This document shows positions 25,772 to 34,894 of a DNA stretch of 64,000 bases, piece after piece (within the stretch, counting starts at the first letter, position 1; every line of letters starts with the position of its first letter). Origin of the DNA: Pontibacter amylolyticus (GTDB lineage Bacteria; Bacteroidota; Bacteroidia; Cytophagales; Hymenobacteraceae). The notes under the pieces are model-generated. The model was not told the DNA's origin, made no database searches, and worked only from the letters and a program-made list of their open reading frames with translations. Position numbers and translations under genes: made by a program. Location: positions 1 to 64,000 of the forward strand of contig NZ_BMFP01000004.1 of assembly GCF_014638845.1 (NCBI RefSeq), read 5' to 3'.

Positions 25772-25809
25772 ATTATTCATTCGTCATTACTCATTATTCA
25801 TTATTTAAT
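25772..25809 (-). repeat. Right arm of a 38-bp inverted repeat
   Basis: This is the reverse-complement partner of 25464-25501, with four mismatches. It ends one base before the GTG start of the glycosylase gene, so it occupies the translation-initiation region of that mRNA. Confidence 0.8.
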
Positions 25810-25810
25810 A

Positions 25811-26410
25811 GTGAAGCTCAACAAAGACTTTTATACCCGACCTGATGTCGTGCAGGTGGCGCAGGACCTGCTGGGGAAATACCTGTATACGAACCATGAG
25901 GGTATCCTCACCGGCGGCATGATCGTGGAAACGGAGGCGTACTCCGGCACAAACGACAGGGCCTGCCATGCGCACCTGAACCGCCGGACGCAGCGCACCG
26001 AGATCATGTACCACGAGGGCGGCGTGGCCTATGTATACCTGGTGTATGGCATGTACAACCTGTTCAACATCATCACCAACGTAGAGGGGCGAGCCGATGC
26101 CGTGCTGGTCCGGGCCATCGAACCGACAGAAGGTATAGAAGAGATGCTGCTACGTCGCAACATGGCCACATCTAAACCCAATCTGACGGCCGGACCGGGC
26201 GTGCTCAGCATTGCCTTAGGTGTAAACCGTCGCCATTACGGTGCCTCCCTCACCGGCGACACCATCTGGATAGAAGACAAAGGTATAGCCGTGCCTGCCG
26301 AAGGTATAGCCATCGGCCCCCGCATCGGTATAGACTATGCTGGCGAAGATGCCTTGCTTCCCTGGCGCTTCTGGCTGAAGGACAATAAGTGGGTCAGCCG
26401 GAAGAAGTAG
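25811..26410 (+). CDS. DNA-3-methyladenine glycosylase (AAG/MPG family)
   Basis: This 199-residue base-excision repair enzyme removes alkylated purines. The family segments are present: DLLGKYLY near 20, the catalytic region IVETEAYSGTNDRACHA near 35-51, with the Glu as base, the intercalating-loop region YVYLVYGMYNLFN near 75-87 and GPGVLSIALG near 120. The start codon is GTG at 25811, immediately after the right arm of an inverted repeat. The gene ends one base from the stop of the convergent MG2/TonB-plug gene. Confidence 0.92.
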   Translation: MKLNKDFYTRPDVVQVAQDLLGKYLYTNHEGILTGGMIVETEAYSGTNDRACHAHLNRRTQRTEIMYHEGGVAYVYLVYGMYNLFNIITNVEGRADAVLVRAIEPTEGIEEMLLRRNMATSKPNLTAGPGVLSIALGVNRRHYGASLTGDTIWIEDKGIAVPAEGIAIGPRIGIDYAGEDALLPWRFWLKDNKWVSRKK

Positions 26411-26411
26411 G

Positions 26412-29159
26412 CTAGGGCTGCACTCGTGTGTCGCTGCTGAAACGGTAAGAAGTGGCGCCCACCGTGCCGTGCCTGGTTATACCTTCGCACACGGCCACAA
26501 ACTCCGTGATGACATCCGATGTGAAGAAGATAACAGTCGCTTTACCGTTGGCGTCGGTCGTTACATTCGGCTGCCAGTGGAGCGTGCTGCGGAAGTCAGG
26601 CAGGTTGTGACGCTCCTCCGCTACATCGTAGCGTGGCGAGTAAAACTCCGATGGCTTGTTGTAGCCGGCCAGCTTGAAGTTGATCGTGCCGGGTGACTTT
26701 TGATTGGCGTAGTTGTAGTTCGGGTTGCCTCTTTTGCTGAAAAGTGCAATGACACCGCTGCCTGACGAAGAACCAAAAATGGCCGCATTAGCTCCCTTCA
26801 GGACTTCTATAGCTTCTATGTTCGAAGGGTCCAGCATGTTGACGGTTTCGAGTTCTACGCGCATGCCGTCGAGTACAAACAAGGGCGTTCCTCCCCCGCG
26901 TATCTCGACAGAGGTTTCGAAGCCCGAACCAGTTACCTGCACACCGGCTACCCGGCCGGCCAGATACTGTAGCACAGTCGGATAAACGACTGTCATTTTA
27001 TCTAGCTCAATACGGGCGTCCACATTCTCCTTAAAATAAATGCGGTGATCATTGCTGAATTCCTGCTTCTTGGCTGTTACGTCTACCTGCTTTAGCTGAA
27101 TGGCTCCCGTGGTCAGGCGGTGCTGGCGGTCGGCTTTCGCCCAGTCGCTCATGCGTTTGCGGTAGGCGGTGATCTGCTCGGGTGAGATAGTGGCGCCCTC
27201 CAATGCCTGGAAGTTCGGGGTGGGGGCAGCGGCTTGGTCCAGGTGGATGAGCTGATTATTGCTACCCTTTGAAGTTCGTGCCTGTACGAACACCTTAAGT
27301 GTGTCTTCAAAGTTTAGCCCTACGAACCGGAAACTGCCATCGGGGTTTGTCTCTGCCATCACCAAGTTAGGCAGCGCAGCCACACTGTCTTTTGGAGCTG
27401 TATTTGGCGTGAAGATGAGCGTCAGGTTGCTTTTCTGCGGGGTCTTCTTGCCGAGCTCTTTTTCAACTCGCCCCGAAAAGGAGATGCTTTGCTCCGGTAA
27501 ATGCGTAACGGTCGGCAGTCTGTCCTGTAGCAGGTCGCCCCAGTCGAAGCGGCGCCAGCCTTGAGTGAGCAACAGCAGGTCCAGGTGCCGGCGTGCATGC
27601 GGCTGCTTCTTGTCGAAGTAATAGGCTGGCTGCTCGATATTGCCTTTTAACTCGCCCTGCAGGTATAGCTGCGAGTAAATGTTATTCTCGTAGGGTTGCT
27701 GGTTCAGGTCACTCAGGGCATCGCGCACCGCAAGCGAGAAATTGCCGGCTACTGGTTTGCCGTTCGCATCGCGAGCTTCCAGTTGCATGGTCACTTTTTG
27801 CCTTTTGCCATACATCGTCTTGTCGGTCGTGAGGTTGAGCTGGACTTGAGGCGGATGGTTGACAAAAGCCAGGCGCTCGCTAAGGGCTTTGCCGTCGGCG
27901 CTGAACAAGGTGAAGTGGACCATGCCCGCCGGGAAACGGGAAGCAGGTATAGCCGACTCCAGAACTTTCTGGTCGGTGTTGGCTCTCACCGCAAAAATAA
28001 GGCTGTCGGCCGCATGCGCGATCAAATATAAGGGGCCAAGCGAGGCTGCGTTCTTAAAGTTTTGCTCAATCCGGAAGTTAAGGGTGTGTTCACTGAGCTG
28101 CACCACCTGTAGCACCACGCCTTCTGGTTTTGCCTCCGGCAGCTTATAGCTGGCGGTGCGGCCGTTCGGGAGTTGCAGCTGTGCGGTGTAAGTTTTGCCG
28201 GGCTCAGGTGTGAAGGTAAAGGCGCCCATCCCCAGGTGTTCACTCTTAAAGTCCATCACGGTGTTCCCCTGCTGGTCGTGCACGGTGCCTGCCACCTGCT
28301 GGCCTTTGCCGCTTATGTCTATTGCCTTAAAGCCCACCCGCGAAGGTATACCCGCCACCAAGTGCCCACCTTCCGGAAAGAACTGCAGATCAAAGGCTGG
28401 TTGGCCGACCGGCAGGCGATAGCTGCGCTGAAAAGGGTTGCTCTTGTCATCGGACTGCACCAGCAAAAGGGCTTCCTTGACAGTACCACTTTGGGCACTG
28501 CTAAAGAAGAGCGGCAACCGGGCCATACCTTGCGCATCTGTCACAAGGCTGCCTGATTTTCCTTTTTTGCCATCCAGCATCAGTTGCGTTCTAAGCTTCA
28601 GGTTTTTGATTGGTTCGAACGGGTGCCTGTAAAACTGCAGGCTGGCTATCAAAGAGTCGCCGGCTGAAGAAGTGTGTGTCTGGAAAGAGATGCTGGCTTT
28701 GACCTCTGTAAGGGAGGGGCTGGAGATGTTGAGCTCTCTGGTAAAAAAGTACTGCGGATCGAAATTGCGCATCCAGTTGGTATAGGCCCGGAGCTGGTAT
28801 AGTCCCTCTGAAAGGGTGTCGGGTAGGTAAAAATCGCCATGTGCCATGCCGTCATGCAGCTTGAGCTTTCGGCTCAGGCGCACTTTGTTGTCAGGCCCCA
28901 CTAGGTCGGCATACAGCACCGTGCTCAGGCTATCGGTTGTGTTCTGTGGGGCGTAGGCCTTGAACCAAATCGTTTCGCCGAGGCTGTAGAGTGTTTTGTC
29001 CTGGTGCAGGTAGACGCTCTCCTGTGGGTACAGGGCGTAGAACTTCTGGAGTTGGAGCGCGATGCGCGTGATCAGGTCGTCGTTGTTGGCCTTTTTGAAG
29101 CTGAAAGCAAGAAGCAGTAAAACAGCAGGCAATGATAAGAGCAGTAGAGGTTTGCGCAT
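26412..29159 (-). CDS. MG2-domain protein with a TonB-receptor plug domain and no barrel
   Basis: This 915-residue exported protein starts at ATG 29159, giving a signal peptide (MRKPLLLLSLPAVLLLLAFS); the frame stays open 29 codons further upstream without signal features. Near residue 45 it has a macroglobulin MG2-type domain (VYLHQDKTLYSLGETIWFKAY), then several beta-sandwich domains. At about 720-815 lies a TonB-dependent-receptor plug (LAGRVAGVQV, IRGGGTPLFVLDG, IEVLKGANAAIFG). The roughly 100 residues after the plug are far too short for a 22-strand barrel. Such proteins occur in Bacteroidota without a known role; envelope assembly or docking to receptors is possible. Confidence 0.8.
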   Translation of the reverse strand: MRKPLLLLSLPAVLLLLAFSFKKANNDDLITRIALQLQKFYALYPQESVYLHQDKTLYSLGETIWFKAYAPQNTTDSLSTVLYADLVGPDNKVRLSRKLKLHDGMAHGDFYLPDTLSEGLYQLRAYTNWMRNFDPQYFFTRELNISSPSLTEVKASISFQTHTSSAGDSLIASLQFYRHPFEPIKNLKLRTQLMLDGKKGKSGSLVTDAQGMARLPLFFSSAQSGTVKEALLLVQSDDKSNPFQRSYRLPVGQPAFDLQFFPEGGHLVAGIPSRVGFKAIDISGKGQQVAGTVHDQQGNTVMDFKSEHLGMGAFTFTPEPGKTYTAQLQLPNGRTASYKLPEAKPEGVVLQVVQLSEHTLNFRIEQNFKNAASLGPLYLIAHAADSLIFAVRANTDQKVLESAIPASRFPAGMVHFTLFSADGKALSERLAFVNHPPQVQLNLTTDKTMYGKRQKVTMQLEARDANGKPVAGNFSLAVRDALSDLNQQPYENNIYSQLYLQGELKGNIEQPAYYFDKKQPHARRHLDLLLLTQGWRRFDWGDLLQDRLPTVTHLPEQSISFSGRVEKELGKKTPQKSNLTLIFTPNTAPKDSVAALPNLVMAETNPDGSFRFVGLNFEDTLKVFVQARTSKGSNNQLIHLDQAAAPTPNFQALEGATISPEQITAYRKRMSDWAKADRQHRLTTGAIQLKQVDVTAKKQEFSNDHRIYFKENVDARIELDKMTVVYPTVLQYLAGRVAGVQVTGSGFETSVEIRGGGTPLFVLDGMRVELETVNMLDPSNIEAIEVLKGANAAIFGSSSGSGVIALFSKRGNPNYNYANQKSPGTINFKLAGYNKPSEFYSPRYDVAEERHNLPDFRSTLHWQPNVTTDANGKATVIFFTSDVITEFVAVCEGITRHGTVGATSYRFSSDTRVQP

Positions 29160-29307
29160 AGCTTGGCTTATATTAGATGATGCTTGATCTGTACAAATAG
29201 TAAGCCAATAATATATAAAAAATAATATATTATTCAAACAATTCATTTTTAAAGCTAATTCCGGCTGCAGGTATAGCTGCGGGGGCGTTTAGCACTGCTT
29301 ATATATA

Positions 29308-29357
29308 CCAAAGGCCCCGGCCATGCTGATCGTAGTCAACAAAGCCGGGGCCTTTGG
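29308..29357 (-). terminator. Hairpin terminator downstream of the 58-residue gene
   Basis: Perfect 14-bp arms (29308-29321 and 29344-29357, CCAAAGGCCCCGGC and its complement) with a 22-nt loop lie just past the stop of the minus-strand small gene. The tail is T/A-rich (TATATATAAG) rather than a pure T-run. Confidence 0.65.
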
Positions 29358-29379
29358 CAGTACAGCTATATCGGACGCC

Positions 29380-29556
29380 TTATTTCTTCTTTTGCTGCTC
29401 GTTGTCGGTGCGGGCTTGGGGCGTTGGGTTGTTTGATCCCATTTTTCCTACCGCGTCCTTGTGCAGGTCGTTGCCGATGTCCTTCTTAGAGCCGGACTTG
29501 CCTGTGCTGGTCTGCTGGTTTTTCGGCATGTTTTTGTTTTCCTTTTCGTTTTTCAT
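29380..29556 (-). CDS. 58-residue Lys/Asn/Gln-rich disordered protein
   Basis: This small protein begins MKNEKENKNMPKNQQTSTGK (ATG 29556; a TTG three codons upstream is less likely) and ends QARTDNEQQKKK. It has no hydrophobic segment and looks fully disordered. It neighbours a KGG-like stress protein of similar composition. This pairing, and the similar 58-residue gene at 21.4 kb, suggest desiccation or osmotic-stress proteins, but no family was firmly recognised. Confidence 0.55.
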   Translation of the reverse strand: MKNEKENKNMPKNQQTSTGKSGSKKDIGNDLHKDAVGKMGSNNPTPQARTDNEQQKKK

Positions 29557-29635
29557 AGCATTCAAATGTTAGTTCGGTTACAACTTGCGACTTCTATACC
29601 TGGTTTACGAAGCCTGATAGCACGGGTTTAGGCCA

Positions 29636-29673
29636 ACAGAAAAGCCCGCAGCATTTGCCACAGGCTTTTCTGT
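29636..29673 (-). terminator. Hairpin downstream of the KGG-like gene
   Basis: ACAGAAAAGCC (29636-29646) pairs with GGCTTTTCTGT (29663-29673), a perfect 11-bp stem 25 bp past the stop of the minus-strand gene at 29698. The T-rich arm would act on either strand. Confidence 0.65.
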
Positions 29674-29697
29674 CTTATATTCAGCTAAACTATATTA

Positions 29698-30204
29698 TTA
29701 GGAATTATCGTCGCTGGAGCCTGAGTTGTTGTTATTCTTGTTACTCTGGCGTCCTGCCTCTGCATGTCCCTCTGAGTCGCCGTGCCAGCCTTTGCCCTGG
29801 TTTTGGCTTCTACCCTGAGACTGGTTGCTGCTGCCTTGTGGCTGATTACCGCTTCGGCCTTGAGACTGATTGCCGCTGTTGGCCTGTGACTGACCGCCCT
29901 GCGATGAACTGCTTCTGGCAGATGACGAAGAACTGTCGTTCTTGTGGCTCTGTCGGCCGGCTTCTGCATGGCCTTGTGAGTCGCCGTGCCAGCCCTGGCC
30001 CTGGTTGCTGCTTCTTGCCTGTGAGCCCTGGCCGCTCTGGCCCGAAGGGTTGTTCTGAGAACGGGAAGTGCTCTCAAACTCACCGGACTGGTTTCTAGGC
30101 TGGTTCTGGTTATTGTTGCGATTCTGATTCTGACCCTGATTCAGGTTGTCCTCATTACCGCGCTTCATATTCTGATTCTGATTTTCCTCATTATTGCGTT
30201 TCAT
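29698..30204 (-). CDS. Low-complexity Asn/Gln/Ser/Gly protein with two KGG-like stress repeats
   Basis: This 168-residue protein is almost entirely Asn, Gln, Ser, Gly and Arg. Two near-identical blocks stand out: GWHGDSQGHAEAGRQSHKN near 90-108 and GWHGDSEGHAEAGRQSNKN near 140-158. They resemble the KGG repeat of stress-induced proteins (con-10/YciG type), where an aromatic residue, Asp and an A-G-[KR] core are conserved. The N-terminus also repeats MKRNNEENQNQN/MKRGNEDNLNQ. It is likely a disordered stress protein. A coding role is supported by the long frame and internal repeats. Confidence 0.65.
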   Translation of the reverse strand: MKRNNEENQNQNMKRGNEDNLNQGQNQNRNNNQNQPRNQSGEFESTSRSQNNPSGQSGQGSQARSSNQGQGWHGDSQGHAEAGRQSHKNDSSSSSARSSSSQGGQSQANSGNQSQGRSGNQPQGSSNQSQGRSQNQGKGWHGDSEGHAEAGRQSNKNNNNSGSSDDNS

Positions 30205-30497
30205 AGCTTTCGTGTATTTAAGTTAAACATAGTGCCTCGTCTCAGACGGGACCCTCTTTTTTACGGGCTAAGTTTCTAACAGTTAATAAATTAAGCGAGC
30301 AACTGTTGGAGCAGGTATAGCAATAAAACCGACTGTTGCTAGTATGGGTATATAGCGCTATGAAAGTATAACAGAGGGTGTATGTGTTTGTGAATGAGCT
30401 TGTTGATTGGCTGAGCGAGTGGGGTCAGTCATAAGAAGGCTTGGACTATACAAAGAGAAGGGAAAACGAAAGCGATCGAAATTAATATGAAAAAAAA

Positions 30498-31694
30498 TTA
30501 CCCGGAAGGGCCAGTCACTTTCCGGCAATAGACCACAATGGGCTTCTGGTGCATATCCGTTGTGAAGAAAAGATAGTCTGCTCCGCCCTCTTTTATACCT
30601 GTCTTCTTTCGAATATCAGCCACCGACTCCGGAAAGTTGCGCACCGTGATGTTGGCCTTGCGCTGCGGCAGCCTGGCCAGGATCTCTTTTTTATGGTAGC
30701 GCCCAACCCCCTGGCAGGCGAACGAACGGCCCGGAAAACCAGGTATGAGCTGGTCGGAGGTATAGAGGTGACTGTTGGGATGTAGCTTGTAAAGGCCAAA
30801 TTGGCTTGCAAGGCTGCGGTAGGCGCCAGCTTTCAGGATGGCTGCGTTGGGCTCGTAGAGGTATGCCTTCGGGTCGGCAAAGCTGACAATCGTCTGTTCT
30901 TCCCGCTCTTTGGTAAAGGTAAGCACCTGAGAGCTGCCGTCGGGTAGCAGGTTGATTGCATGGCGCTCGGGATTGGTAGCCGCCTGGGGCTGTAGCATGT
31001 ATAGCACCTCCTTGCACTCGTTGTGCAGCGCGATCACCCATACCTGTGCCACGGCGCCCAGTTGTTCCAATGCCAGTTCAATGTCCAGCATAGGTGAGGT
31101 CTTGAGCAGTACCGCATCCGCCTTTTCAAACAGCAAGGGAAGCAGCTGCAGCACATCCGGTTCACAGTCCTGCAGCAGGTGCACCTTCTCCTGTCTGTCG
31201 CCGCGCCGCGCCGGATCCAGGTATAGCACATCAGCATGGCCGGTGAATCCTTGCAGGAAATCTTCGGCGGTGGTATTGACGGCATTGATGTTAGCAGCAC
31301 CCAGCAATTTAAAATTATAGGCGGCTATTTCTGAAAGCCCGCTGTTCTGCTCCACATGCACCACCTGCTCAAAATGCTTGGCAAAAAAGAAGCTGTCCAC
31401 CCCAAATCCACCTGTCAGGTCGACGAGCAGCTTGCCTTTTACCAGCGAAGCTTTGTAGGCAGCGGTAGCCTCCGAGGAGGTCTGCTCTACGGATAATGTC
31501 GTTGGAAAAACCACATCCGGATGCGCCGCCCAGGTCGGCAGCTTGTCAGTGGCCTTCTGCCGCGCCTGGATCTGTTTGACCAGTTCAGAGACCGGCAACT
31601 GGGGGTAACGGCCTGCCTGCAGCATCAGTTCGGCGGGGTTGCGGTGCTGGTGCTGCTTGATGAAATCTTTCTCTTCCGGAGTATAGTGCTTCAT
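30498..31694 (-). CDS. SAM-dependent methyltransferase with THUMP-like C-terminal domain
   Basis: This 398-residue protein has a class I methyltransferase fold: SAM motif DLTGGFGVDS near residue 90, VVHVEQN near 110 and the catalytic-type motif YLDPARR near 155. A C-terminal THUMP-like domain follows (about 310-390). Related proteins probably methylate RNA, but the target is unknown. ATG 31694 is preferred over the codon at 31706 because -7-like boxes TACCTTTG and TAAATTTG (31704-31719, minus strand) overlap the longer start. No neighbour explains its role. Confidence 0.78.
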   Translation of the reverse strand: MKHYTPEEKDFIKQHQHRNPAELMLQAGRYPQLPVSELVKQIQARQKATDKLPTWAAHPDVVFPTTLSVEQTSSEATAAYKASLVKGKLLVDLTGGFGVDSFFFAKHFEQVVHVEQNSGLSEIAAYNFKLLGAANINAVNTTAEDFLQGFTGHADVLYLDPARRGDRQEKVHLLQDCEPDVLQLLPLLFEKADAVLLKTSPMLDIELALEQLGAVAQVWVIALHNECKEVLYMLQPQAATNPERHAINLLPDGSSQVLTFTKEREEQTIVSFADPKAYLYEPNAAILKAGAYRSLASQFGLYKLHPNSHLYTSDQLIPGFPGRSFACQGVGRYHKKEILARLPQRKANITVRNFPESVADIRKKTGIKEGGADYLFFTTDMHQKPIVVYCRKVTGPSG

Positions 31695-31829
31695 GGTGCG
31701 CTGCAAAGGTACAAATTTAATCAGTCCCGTTTTTTTTCATAAAATCCGACCGGCCGCAAACAATCCTTATACCTGCTGGTTCTATTCACAACTAAAAGAA
31801 ATTTTTAATTAATTATTTATCAGACTACT

Positions 31830-32519
31830 ATGAAGAAATGGATGAAAATCATGCTGCTGGCAGTGTTGCCGGCAATGGTGCTGACAAGCTGCGACGATGA
31901 CGATGATGACAACGCTATGATCGAAACTGCCAATGTAATGGTGGTGCACGCCTCTCCTGACGCGCCTGGCGTAGACCTGCTGGTAGACAACGCGAAAGTG
32001 AACACGGCTCCCCTGACTTTCCCGAACAACACAGGCTACCTCGATGTGCAGGCAGGCCGACGCAATGTGAAGGTGAATGCCGCCGGCACCAGCACAACCG
32101 TGATCGATGCCAACCTGGACCTTGACAGAAACGAAAGCTACTCCGTGTTTGCGATCAACACGCTAAGCGCCATTGAGCCCCTGGTGCTGGAAGACGACCT
32201 GGATACACCTGCCGCCGGCAAAGCGCACGTGCGCTTTGTGCACCTGTCGCCTGACGCGCCTGCCGTGGATGTGGCCGTGACCAACGGACCTGTACTTTTC
32301 GGCAACCGGGCCTTTAAGAGCGCAACGGACTTCACGCCTGTCGATGCCGCCTCTTATAACCTGGAAGTGCGCCTCGCTGGTACTCAAACAGTAGTGCTGA
32401 CCGTGCCGAACGTGCAGCTGGCTGCCGGCCGCATCTATACCATTTTTGCCAGAGGTTTTGTGGCCCCGCCTGCCAGCAACACAAACGCCCTTGGAGCCGA
32501 GATCATTACGAACCGATAA
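31830..32519 (+). CDS. DUF4397 lipoprotein with two repeats
   Basis: This 229-residue lipoprotein has a signal peptide and lipobox ending at Cys21. Six Asp residues follow at once, the acidic signal for export to the Bacteroidota cell surface. It holds two DUF4397 units, each with the signature HASPDAPGVDL or HLSPDAPAVDV (near 40 and 137). The family is secreted, beta-sandwich-like and of unknown function. It is monocistronic and ends in a strong hairpin. Confidence 0.85.
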   Translation: MKKWMKIMLLAVLPAMVLTSCDDDDDDNAMIETANVMVVHASPDAPGVDLLVDNAKVNTAPLTFPNNTGYLDVQAGRRNVKVNAAGTSTTVIDANLDLDRNESYSVFAINTLSAIEPLVLEDDLDTPAAGKAHVRFVHLSPDAPAVDVAVTNGPVLFGNRAFKSATDFTPVDAASYNLEVRLAGTQTVVLTVPNVQLAAGRIYTIFARGFVAPPASNTNALGAEIITNR

Positions 32520-32541
32520 CCGCGAAGGAGACATACCTACA

Positions 32542-32570
32542 AGAGGCCTGTGCCATTGGCACGGGCCTCT
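32542..32570 (+). terminator. Terminator after the DUF4397 gene
   Basis: AGAGGCCTGTGCC (32542-32554) pairs with GGCACGGGCCTCT (32558-32570) with one T-G pair, followed by GTATTT. Confidence 0.75.
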
Positions 32571-32612
32571 GTATTTAAAACTGTTTGACTTTCAGCCGTA
32601 TACTAATCTGGA

Positions 32613-32644
32613 GTTGAAGATGACAGAGAAATTTTATAATTTTG
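32613..32644 (+). promoter_or_regulatory. Promoter of ahcY
   Basis: GTTG (32613-32616), a 20-bp spacer and TAATTTTG (32637-32644) match the Bacteroidota promoter. The ATG follows 25 bp after the -7 box. Confidence 0.65.
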
Positions 32645-32669
32645 TGCTTCCTTAAGAAAATATTACAAC

Positions 32670-33977
32670 ATGATTGATACGCAACTAAAGTACAAGGTAA
32701 AAGATATTTCGCTGGCCGAGTGGGGCCGCAAAGAGATCAGACTGGCTGAGGCAGAGATGCCTGGCCTGATGGCAATCCGTCAGGAGTACGGCCCAAGCAA
32801 GCCGCTGGCGGGTGCCCGCATCGCCGGCTGTCTGCACATGACCATCCAGACCGCCGTGCTGATCGAGACACTTGTGGAGCTGGGCGCTGAGGTGACCTGG
32901 TCTTCGTGCAACATTTTCTCTACGCAGGACCATGCCGCCGCTGCCATTGCAGCTGCCGGTATCTCGGTTTACGCCTGGAAAGGGATGACGGCCGAGGAGT
33001 TTGACTGGTGCATCGAGCAGACGCTCTTCTTCGGTGAAGACCGCAAGCCGCTCAACATGATCCTGGACGATGGTGGTGACCTGACCAACATGGTGCTGGA
33101 CAAGTACCCGGAGCTGGCCGATGGCATCAAAGGCCTTTCGGAAGAAACGACTACCGGCGTGCACCGCCTGTATGAGCGCGTGAAGAACGGTACGCTGCCA
33201 ATGCCTGCCATCAACGTGAACGACTCGGTAACCAAGTCGAAGTTCGATAACAAGTATGGCTGTAAGGAGTCGCTGGTAGATGCGATCCGTCGTGCTACGG
33301 ATGTGATGATGGCTGGTAAAGTAGCGGTTGTGGCTGGCTATGGTGACGTAGGAAAAGGTTCTGCCGCTTCGCTTCGTGGTGCCGGTGCCCGTGTGATCGT
33401 TACTGAAATCGACCCGATCTGCGCCCTGCAGGCTGCTATGGATGGCTTCGCGGTTAAGAAAATGGCTGATGTTGTGAAAGAAGCTGATATTGTGGTGACG
33501 GCTACCGGTAACAAAGACATCATCACGGAGCAGCATTTCCGCAGCATGAAAGACAAGGCGATCGTTTGTAACATCGGTCACTTCGACAACGAGATCGACA
33601 TGGCCTGGTTGAACGGTGCGTACGGTCATACCAAAGACACCATCAAGCCGCAGGTTGACCTGTACAACATCGAAGGCAAGGACATCATCGTGCTGGCGGA
33701 AGGCCGCCTGGTAAACCTGGGTTGCGCGACTGGTCACCCATCGTTTGTAATGTCGAACTCTTTCTCGAACCAGACACTGGCCCAGATCGAGCTTTGGACC
33801 AACGCGGATGCCTACGAAAACCAGGTATACACCCTGCCGAAGCACCTTGATGAGAAAGTAGCCCGCCTGCACCTGAGCAAAATTGGCGTAGAGCTGGATG
33901 AGCTTCGTCCGGACCAGGCCGCTTACATTGGCGTGGAAGTAGAAGGCCCTTACAAGCCGGAGTACTACAGATACTAA
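32670..33977 (+). CDS. ahcY: Adenosylhomocysteinase
   Basis: This 435-residue NAD-dependent enzyme splits S-adenosylhomocysteine into adenosine and homocysteine, removing the inhibitory product of methyltransferases. The hallmark segments are present: [15 protein letters not shown] near 49, [15 protein letters not shown] near 76, the NAD-binding loop [10 protein letters not shown] near 223 and the C-terminal KPEYYRY. It has its own promoter and a terminator after it. Confidence 0.97.
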   Translation: MIDTQLKYKVKDISLAEWGRKEIRLAEAEMPGLMAIRQEYGPSKPLAGARIAGCLHMTIQTAVLIETLVELGAEVTWSSCNIFSTQDHAAAAIAAAGISVYAWKGMTAEEFDWCIEQTLFFGEDRKPLNMILDDGGDLTNMVLDKYPELADGIKGLSEETTTGVHRLYERVKNGTLPMPAINVNDSVTKSKFDNKYGCKESLVDAIRRATDVMMAGKVAVVAGYGDVGKGSAASLRGAGARVIVTEIDPICALQAAMDGFAVKKMADVVKEADIVVTATGNKDIITEQHFRSMKDKAIVCNIGHFDNEIDMAWLNGAYGHTKDTIKPQVDLYNIEGKDIIVLAEGRLVNLGCATGHPSFVMSNSFSNQTLAQIELWTNADAYENQVYTLPKHLDEKVARLHLSKIGVELDELRPDQAAYIGVEVEGPYKPEYYRY

Positions 33978-33999
33978 TCCTAGGAATCAGGTATAAACA

Positions 34000-34030
34000 A
34001 GAAAGCCGGGGCATCAGCTCCGGCTTTTCT
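34000..34030 (+). terminator. Terminator after ahcY
   Basis: AGAAAGCCGG (34000-34009) pairs with CCGGCTTTTCT (34020-34030); the stem has A-rich and T-rich ends and can also serve the convergent glycosyltransferase gene. Confidence 0.8.
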
Positions 34031-34043
34031 GTTATTGCGATTG

Positions 34044-34778
34044 TTATTGCGATTTGAATCTGCCTAGTTTAAAGAATTTGTAGACCGAGGCCTTCACCTG
34101 CTTGAACTTGTTGTCCAATTTCAGGTACTTGTTGGCTCTATCACGATAATGGACGCGGCGATGTAAACCCAGATGCGTGGTATATGGCCTGTCCAGAATC
34201 ACGGCAGTATAACCCAGCTCACTGAAGAAATCCGATATCTCCCGCTCAAACTGACCGAGGCTAAACTGCGTAAAGCCGCCCATCAGCTTGTAATCGCTCA
34301 TGCGCTTCAGGCTTGGATTCAAAATAAAGATCTCCTTCTTCACTTCTCTATACCTGATGCCCTGGTACTCCTGCTCCTCTTCCGCGAAGAAATCAGCAGG
34401 GAGCTCTTTTGCGATTCTTCCCCACACCGTGATCAGCTTAGGGAATGCCTCCATCAAAGCAAGCGAGTCCTCTATAAAGCCCTCACGCAGGAACACCCAG
34501 TCGTCTTCGCAATGGAAGATGTACTCCGTGTCCACATGGCTGTAGGCAATCTCGATGCTCCTTCGCTGGCCCAACTGCTCCGGGTTCACAATCGTCTCAA
34601 ACTTGTCGTAGCTGAACTTCTGGAGTACTTTCTCCAGCCCTTTCCGGTTGCCGCTGTCCTCAATCACCAGTATCTTCTCGACAGGGTAGGTGTTGAACTT
34701 GAAAAAGGTCTTCAGTGTGGCCTCGAGCAAGTCGAAGCGGTTGCAGCTGGTAAAAACAACGGTGATTTTCTGGGACAT
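34044..34778 (-). CDS. Family 2 glycosyltransferase
   Basis: This 244-residue protein has an N-terminal GT-A fold: ITVVFTSCNRFDLLEATL at the start, ILVIEDSG near 43 and the metal-binding type motif HCEDDWVF near 88. Donor and acceptor are unknown. ATG 34778 is preferred to an upstream GTG (34799), as it starts right before the first beta-strand. It lies downstream of the sensor kinase/LytTR pair in the same direction, with a 95-bp gap, and may be independent. Basic residues near the C-terminus suggest membrane association. Confidence 0.8.
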   Translation of the reverse strand: MSQKITVVFTSCNRFDLLEATLKTFFKFNTYPVEKILVIEDSGNRKGLEKVLQKFSYDKFETIVNPEQLGQRRSIEIAYSHVDTEYIFHCEDDWVFLREGFIEDSLALMEAFPKLITVWGRIAKELPADFFAEEEQEYQGIRYREVKKEIFILNPSLKRMSDYKLMGGFTQFSLGQFEREISDFFSELGYTAVILDRPYTTHLGLHRRVHYRDRANKYLKLDNKFKQVKASVYKFFKLGRFKSQ

Positions 34779-34894
34779 AAAAATGCTGTGACGAAGCACA
34801 AAGATAAGGGGACGCCTAAAATAATTGCCCTGGCCTTTCGATTATTTAAAGGTCAGGGCAATGAATGGCTTTTGCCAGGATTGTAGCGTTTCTG

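Noticed and set aside
32685..33872. 395-residue minus-strand open frame opposite ahcY
   Set aside because: It is an antisense shadow of a highly conserved gene with biased codons.
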